DNA of 64,000 bases from Euleptes europaea (Eukaryota > Chordata > Lepidosauria > Squamata > Sphaerodactylidae), in assembly GCF_029931775.1 (NCBI RefSeq), contig NC_079325.1, positions 39,162,673-39,226,672 of the forward strand, written 5' to 3'. A program made the position numbers and the translations under genes. Shown one piece after another: positions 15,546-64,000 of this stretch (position 1 is its first letter; each line of letters begins with the position of its first letter). The notes under the pieces were generated by a model that worked only from the letters and a program-made list of their open reading frames with translations, had not been told where the DNA came from and did no database searches.

Positions 15546-15716
15546 GAGAAAATGGGTATGGGGGGGAAGGAGAAAATGGGTATGGGGGGAAAGAGAAAAT
15601 GGGTATGGGGGGCGGAAATGGGTATGGGGGAAATGGGTATGGGGGGGAAAGAGAAAATGGGTATGGGGGGAAAGAGAAAATGGGTATGGGAGGGGGAGAA
15701 AATGGGTATGGGGGTT
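15545..15716 (+). repeat. G-rich minisatellite (GAAAATGGGTATGGGGGG units)
   Basis: About eight imperfect units built on GAAAATGGGTATGGGGGG, some with an added AAGA or AAGG, lie immediately 3' of the CpG island. Each unit carries G-runs of 3 and 5-7, so G-quadruplexes could form on the plus strand (the non-template strand for DPH7). Confidence 0.85.
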
Positions 15717-16786
15717 CAAACCTCCACCGTCATATATACAAATGTACATAGTGTGTCTGTGAGGTGGGAAAGTCCCACCCCTCTTTGGGGTATGAACTAT
15801 GGTTGGGTGTGTGTGAGGTTTTGTCGTGGTGGTTTGTGTTTGCCTGGAGTTGGTAGTGGGCTTGTGAGTATTGATTGTAGTTCTCCACTACACTACAAGC
15901 AAGTTGCCCAGAAGTTGCAAAGCCTGAAGTTGTCTTTATTTTAGGGAAATGTGTGGGTTGATTGGGGGGGGGGGGCTTCTGATTCCCCAAGACGGACTGT
16001 CGGTGGGTGTGGTAAGGTCATGGGAAGGCTTTAAAATCCCCAGAGAGAGACAGAGAATTTATTGATAATAAATGGGGTGAAACTTTTGTGTAGTGGTGGA
16101 GTGTTAAAGAAGAGGACCTTTAAAGATCCCAGGCCACTAGAGAAACTGTGGGTGTATATGAGGATAAGGGGAACGTGGGTTTGAATATAGACCTCTATAC
16201 TATTATATGGTTGTGTGTATATAGACTACTCTATGATTGTGTATGGCTCATCTGTCAGAATGATGGAGGGCTTAGGAAAGGAATTTTTATTTAAACTCCA
16301 CTCCTCTTTGGAGATGGGCTGTGGGCAGTATGACAGGGCTATGAGATGAACCGTTCACAGATGTATCTTCTGTTACAGTGAGGGTAATGTGCGTTTGGCA
16401 GGTTGACCTTAAGGTGTGTGTATGTGTGTGTAGTAGCTGTTCTTCATGGGGGGTCTGAGAGGAGGAACTCTGATTGGTGTCTTTCCTGTGTTATGGGCAA
16501 GCCATGTTATAGGTATATATAGGTTAAAAGGCACCTTGTGAGTGGAGAATTGGACTGTAAACAGGTGACAAGATTACGCATTAAGAAAGGATTTCAGTCC
16601 ACATTGGTAATTGTGAAGCTGAAGCTACAAACTTGTAACTGTGCCAGATCAGTTAATACAACATAGACGGTGGTACTTAATGATCCTTGGGGATTGGACT
16701 TGGCTTCTTAGCCTCAAATCCTCCATGTGAATTCAGAATGTCAAGCTCACTGATTTGTTTTCTGCGTCTCCTTCCTTTTCTTCCAG
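15717..16786 (+). other. DPH7: probable DPH7 first intron
   Basis: Unique-looking T/G-rich sequence with a poly-G run near 15965-15976. It includes the 16270-16350 copy of the unnamed repeat whose inverted partner is at 12785-12860. It ends in a polypyrimidine tract and acceptor at 16786. No other gene is seen. Confidence 0.55.
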
Positions 16787-16791
16787 ACAAG

Positions 16792-16806
16792 GATGAGCGT
16801 TCTTTG
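16792..16806 (+). other. micro upstream ORF in DPH7 leader
   Basis: ATG AGC GTT CTT TGA lies between the splice acceptor at 16786 and the DPH7 start at 16809, with its stop two bases before the main ATG. The uORF ATG has G at -3 but A at +4. The main ATG (GACATGG) is stronger, having G at both -3 and +4. Confidence 0.6.
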
Positions 16807-16808
16807 AC

Positions 16809-25391
<8,583 letters not shown>

Positions 25392-26515
25392 ACTGTCTCT
25401 TCAGTCTAGATGTCAACATCCATTCTGGACTAAAGTTCTGGCTCATTTTCCTTTCTTCTTGGTGGACCCTTTTAGCACCAGAGAGGAGAGGGCAGAAGCA
25501 GCTGTTGAGGCAGAACTTCTGTGCTGGCACTATAGCTGTTCCTATATATTTTCTTACATCAGGTTTCTAGCTTTACTCCTGGGGTCTTGTGGCTCCGACA
25601 GCTTTGAAAACTCTTTGGATACTTCATTGTTGATCTTTCGGCTTAGTTATATTGCATAAGAGGTTGGGCTCAGTGGCTTGAATTCTAACTGCCACTGGAG
25701 TTGGAAGTGTGTTCTGATAAGAGTGAGGACCTCAATTATCGCACAAATGCACAATTACTGAGGTTTTCTTATTCTACTAGTATATTTTCTATATAGCAGT
25801 TCCTCCATGAGATAGTGGAACGTTCTACTGCTTCCTACATTCAGCATTTTAATCCCTTTACTTCCCATGTAAAAGAAGCCCTTCTTTGGTATGCTGGAAC
25901 ACTGGGGTACAGCAAGAAAAACCAGCTTCGTTAGCCTCTTACTTTTTGTTGGGGGAATTAGCTGTTCCTGGATATCTTTTTCCAAACACCAGCTTAAAAT
26001 ATGGTAGACAAATAGGAAGATTGTCTGCCAGCTGCATCATATGGTGGTCACAGAGTGGTTTAAGATCTTTTGGTTCCAGCCAGATACCTGAAGGAAGGGC
26101 AATAGACCAGCAGTATTATGCTCATGTTTATGTAGTCCAAATCCTGTCTGTAGGAAAGTCAGAGGCTTGAAGTTTGAGATTGCTTTAAATTGCTGCTGTT
26201 TGTAATAAGGAATAGAGAAGCAGTCTGGCTCAAAGCTAAGCTAGCTACCACCTACTACTATGAAGTTCAAGTAGTATTGCTTCTATATCATAGAATGGAA
26301 GAAGAACACCAGCAACACAGTATTCATAGCAAGGATACTTTCATGAAACTTAGGAAAAACCATGCTGCAAGAATCCTTGCTAAAGGGCAAATATTTCTCT
26401 TGAAACACTGTTCCTTGCACCTAGGCTACTTATATTCAAATATGCACATTGTGAACAAAAATGACATGTTTAAAGTCTATATTTTGGATCTTTCTAAAAT
26501 AAAGATATGACTTCT
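25392..26515 (+). other. DPH7: DPH7 3' UTR with poly(A) signal AATAAA at 26498-26503
   Basis: About 1.1 kb of unique AT-rich sequence follows the stop and ends at the first good AATAAA (TCTAAAATAAAGATATG). No other gene is seen on either strand. Confidence 0.65.
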
Positions 26516-26784
26516 ATCTTTGTTTACTTTTTTGTTTTTGGTTATGGGACTTCAGTAAGGGAGTGCTTGCAGTGGTATTTAATGATTAAAATATTTATAT
26601 CCACTCCCAATTTTCTCATGGATCTAAGTGGCTTAGAAGTCACAATTAAAAATAATAGAATGTCCCCAGATAAACTCCTTTCATCTGTCTTGGGAACAGC
26701 AGAATGATCCATGTATTAGATGTGAGCCAACAAAAATATTATTTTCCTTTTCTAGAAGCAGAGAGGCTCACTTTCAATTTTTTA

Positions 26785-26940
26785 TTTTGCCATCAATCCA
26801 CAGCTGACTTACGGCGACCCCATAAGGGTTTTTATGCTCTAACAGGTTTTACAATTTTTTCATGTTTTACTTTGTAAGCTCCATCAAGCAGGTTTTCTGA
26901 AGCGGTGGAAGAGAAATGTTCTAAATAAATATACTAAAAA
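26785..26940. repeat. SINE tail remnant followed by L2-like LINE 3' end
   Basis: 26785-26830 resembles the GCCGTCAAGTCACAGCTGAC tail seen in reverse at 55552. From 26860, GTAAGCTCCATCAAGCAGGT and the end TTCTAAATAAATATACT match the 3' UTR end of L2-like LINEs, compare 44570-44630. Both are short and old. Confidence 0.5.
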
Positions 26941-27174
26941 CGACAGCATGTTGTCCATGGGCCCTGCCCATGAGCTTCCCTGGGGCATCTGACTTGCAAC
27001 TTCCACTAGAACCTATGCCTGTATGTCCTTAGCATTTTAGCAATCCTTCTCTCCTCACTTCCACTCTAGACTGCTGTAGGGACTCTCAAAAACTTTTGAA
27101 GCATCTACTTTCCCACATTTAGAATGTTCTTATGCTTCCTCTCCAGCAACCTCTCCAAAGGCAGCTTTAAAAGT

Positions 27175-27470
27175 TAAAGGTAAAGCTCCCTCTGCAAGCA
27201 CTGGGTCATTCCTGACCCATGGGGTGATATCACATCCTGACGTTTATTAGGCAGACTTTGTTTACGGGGTGGTTTGCCAGTGCCTTCCCCAGTCATCTTT
27301 CCTTTACCCCCAGCAAGCTGGGTACTCATTTCACCGACCTCAGAAGGATGGACGGCTGAGTCAACCTTGAGCCGGCTACCTGAAACCGACTTCCGTAGAG
27401 ATCGAACTCAGGTCCTGAGCAGAGCTTGGACTGCAGTACTGCAGCTTACCACTCTGCGCCACGGGGCTCC
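27175..27470 (-). repeat. Sauria SINE, minus strand
   Basis: Full-length copy in reverse, from AAAGGTAAAG to GCGCCACGGGGCTCC. Flanks share AAAGGCAG (27157-27164 and 27472-27479), with imperfect extension, as the probable target duplication. It lies between the convergent 3' ends of DPH7 and MRPL41. Confidence 0.9.
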
Positions 27471-27704
27471 TAAAGGCAGTTTACAAAAATCAAATTTAAA
27501 GATATTAAATTCCCTCATTAAAAAGCCCCAGCCCAGCATAACAAGCACAAATAAGACCAGACAGCTTAAAATAACATCCCCCACGCTGAACATCTTCAAG
27601 TTGGGTTTTCTTTTCTCCCCACCCTTTCATGAAAATTACACCTGTAGCAGATCTCTCCACAAAAAGGCAACCGCACACAGAGCCATGGTTAAGTGGGCTT
27701 TTTT

Positions 27705-27710
27705 TTTAAT
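27705..27710 (-). terminator. MRPL41: probable MRPL41 poly(A) signal (ATTAAA)
   Basis: ATTAAA on the minus strand, about 180 bp beyond the MRPL41 stop, followed by a run of A on that strand. It is the nearest such signal; no AATAAA is closer. Confidence 0.4.
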
Positions 27711-27887
27711 TTGTGCGCCACAGAAGGCTCAAGGCTTGCTTGCTTTGTGAGCCCAACACCCTGCGGAGCTCCTCTTTCGCCGTCACAGCACAACTGGAGC
27801 CGATTCCTCCTCAGGAGGCGGTAGGGGAAGCGTTCCTTCTCGCCCTTCCAAGCTCGCCAGCCTCGGCCGATGGCTTTCTCCCTCCCG

Positions 27888-28295
27888 CTACCGCACGAAG
27901 TTCTTGGGGAAGAGCTTGAAGAGCTTCCCTTCCTGGCTGGGCTCAAAGCCGTACTTCTCCAGCTTCTCCGCATCGAAGGTGCCTCCCTCGATGTCCTTCT
28001 TGATGCTGGGGGCCACGACCTCTTGGAAGAGGTCGCGGGCGGTGGCGGGCGGCTCGCTGCCTGCGGGGGCGCGGTAGGAGACGTAGGGCCGGAGCTTGAA
28101 GCCGGTCAGGTCGGGCACCACCAGCTTGGGCACCATCTCGGGCACCATCTTGAACTTCCTGCTGCAAGTGATGAAGCCGGCGTTCTTAGCGCCTCGGCTC
28201 TTGTAGAAGGACCGTGGGCCCCGCTTGCTCGTCCAGGGCGCTGTACGGTCGGCGCCGCGCACCAGGCCCCGCGTCAATTCGCTCAGAAGCCCCAT
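27888..28295 (-). CDS. MRPL41: mitochondrial large ribosomal subunit protein mL41
   Basis: A single uninterrupted coding exon of 135 codons plus stop, close to the human 137. The product is basic and matches the family throughout: start [57 protein letters not shown], ending [20 protein letters not shown]. The basic N-terminus is a plausible matrix-targeting region. mL41 is an integral protein of the 39S mitoribosomal subunit. The CDS sits wholly in a CpG island and is transcribed away from PNPLA7; its 3' end converges on DPH7. Long frames on the opposite strand (157 codons) are shadows of its GC-rich third positions. Confidence 0.97.
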   Translation of the reverse strand: MGLLSELTRGLVRGADRTAPWTSKRGPRSFYKSRGAKNAGFITCSRKFKMVPEMVPKLVVPDLTGFKLRPYVSYRAPAGSEPPATARDLFQEVVAPSIKKDIEGGTFDAEKLEKYGFEPSQEGKLFKLFPKNFVR

Positions 28296-29109
28296 GGGGG
28301 AAGGGGGGAAACGGCTATGAGGCGAGAGAAGGCCTCGAGGTGATTTTCCCGCCTTCCCCTCTCTCTGTGACCAATTTCACCTCAAACCAAACGCCGCTTT
28401 CCGTTCTCTCAGCCACCCAGCAACATCGCTTATCCTCATTGGCTAGGTGGCGCGTAGCCAATCGCCAGCTCCCGTATCCAGCTCGGCGCGTAGGCGAGAA
28501 CTGTCCCACCGACCAGTCAGAGTTAAGGTTTTCTTCAGAGGCGGGTGGGGAGGAGGAGGAGACGGCGAGTGGGTGGGGCTGATTTGAGACGTTAGTTGTC
28601 ATTCACGCACGCGACACTTGGGTACCGCCCGCTCTGGGAAGATCTACATTCCGATTGGTTCATATTAATCCCCACCCCTTTCCCCTTCCCCCCTTCCCCT
28701 TGAAAGCTCCAACTGGTTGGCAATTAGTACACATGGGCCTGCTAATTGGTGAAAACCCTGTGAACCAGCGAAAGTTTCTAATATGATCTCCATAGAGGTC
28801 GAAAACGTCTTGTGCGCAGTTTAATCTTCCGGTATGACAACGAAAGATGCCCTAGCCTTCCGCTCCTTTGTGATAAAAGCACTTGCTTGGCCACAATGAA
28901 CGGTTTTATTTGACACCGAAAGTCCCAACGACACCCCTCTGCGGAAGTGACGATTGCGGAAACTACTGACCGATGACTTCCTAACCTTTTAATAGTGAAC
29001 TTTCCCACTGGACCTCTAGGGCTCGATTCTCGGGGAGGGGGAGAATAACCGTTAGTGGGTCGCGCTGCCCCCACTTTCCCCTCCCCTGGCAGCCTGAGGT
29101 GACAGCACC
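28296..29109. promoter_or_regulatory. bidirectional MRPL41/PNPLA7 promoter interval with CCAAT boxes
   Basis: The 814 bp between the two divergent start codons has a CpG-dense left part. It also has several CCAAT or ATTGG boxes (28438-28442, 28458-28462, 28654-28658, 28745-28749), two of them as an inverted pair 20 bp apart. No TATA box at a useful distance is obvious. The human genes are also head to head. Confidence 0.65.

Positions 29110-64000
<34,891 letters not shown>

Noticed and set aside
15545-15716. CRISPR-like array of repeats
   Set aside because: Units are contiguous, imperfect and without unique spacers; this is a eukaryotic minisatellite.
27870-28343. 157-codon plus-strand frame opposite MRPL41
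   Set aside because: It is the antisense shadow of the MRPL41 exon.

Overview
This window is nuclear DNA from a vertebrate, almost certainly a squamate reptile (lizard or snake). Genes are split by GT-AG introns and have CpG-island promoters. The interspersed repeats are the squamate set: four Sauria SINE copies with ACCTTT-type tails, RTE/BovB LINE, CR1, L2-like LINE, several tRNA-derived SINE families, a DIRS-type element, Penelope-like tails and many hAT transposons. I could not fix the species.

Four protein-coding genes make up a block whose order and relative orientation match human 9q34.3. ZMYND19 (+, six coding exons, 4525-10257, 227 aa) is complete. DPH7 (+, nine coding exons, 16809-25391, 451 aa) is complete and has an untranslated first exon that I could not place. 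MRPL41 (-, one coding exon, 27888-28295, 135 aa) is complete. PNPLA7 (+, starts at 29110) runs off the right edge; fifteen coding exons, about 552 residues, lie inside, covering the membrane anchor, the basic linker, the first cyclic-nucleotide-binding-like domain and part of the second. MRPL41 and PNPLA7 share an 814-bp head-to-head interval with several CCAAT boxes. The proteins act in separate pathways: a MYND adaptor, diphthamide maturation of eEF2, the mitochondrial large ribosomal subunit, and ER lysophospholipid hydrolysis. The block is conserved synteny rather than an operon.

The rest is largely transposon-derived and heavily nested. 1-4 kb holds SINEs and a BovB fossil carrying a hAT insertion. 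13.6-15.1 kb holds hAT elements inside each other with a palindromic Penelope-like insertion at the core, next to the DPH7 CpG island. 42.8-44.6 kb is an L2-like tail split by a hAT and a Sauria SINE. 46.07-52.0 kb is a nearly full-length but degraded DIRS-type tyrosine-recombinase retroelement in PNPLA7 intron 11, split by a hAT. 52.6-54.1 kb is a SINE split by a 1.15-kb hAT. A solo LTR lies at 62.1-63.0 kb. The right edge may hold a second DIRS-like recombinase fragment.

I found no wholly new gene system. The items most worth a second look are: hammerhead-ribozyme-like cores in the Penelope-like tails; four CAGGGG-ended hAT insertions whose 8-bp target duplications all carry TA at the centre; a tandem splice acceptor in DPH7 whose upstream choice inserts a stop; an HNH-like motif inside ZMYND19; and a G-rich minisatellite just after the DPH7 CpG island.
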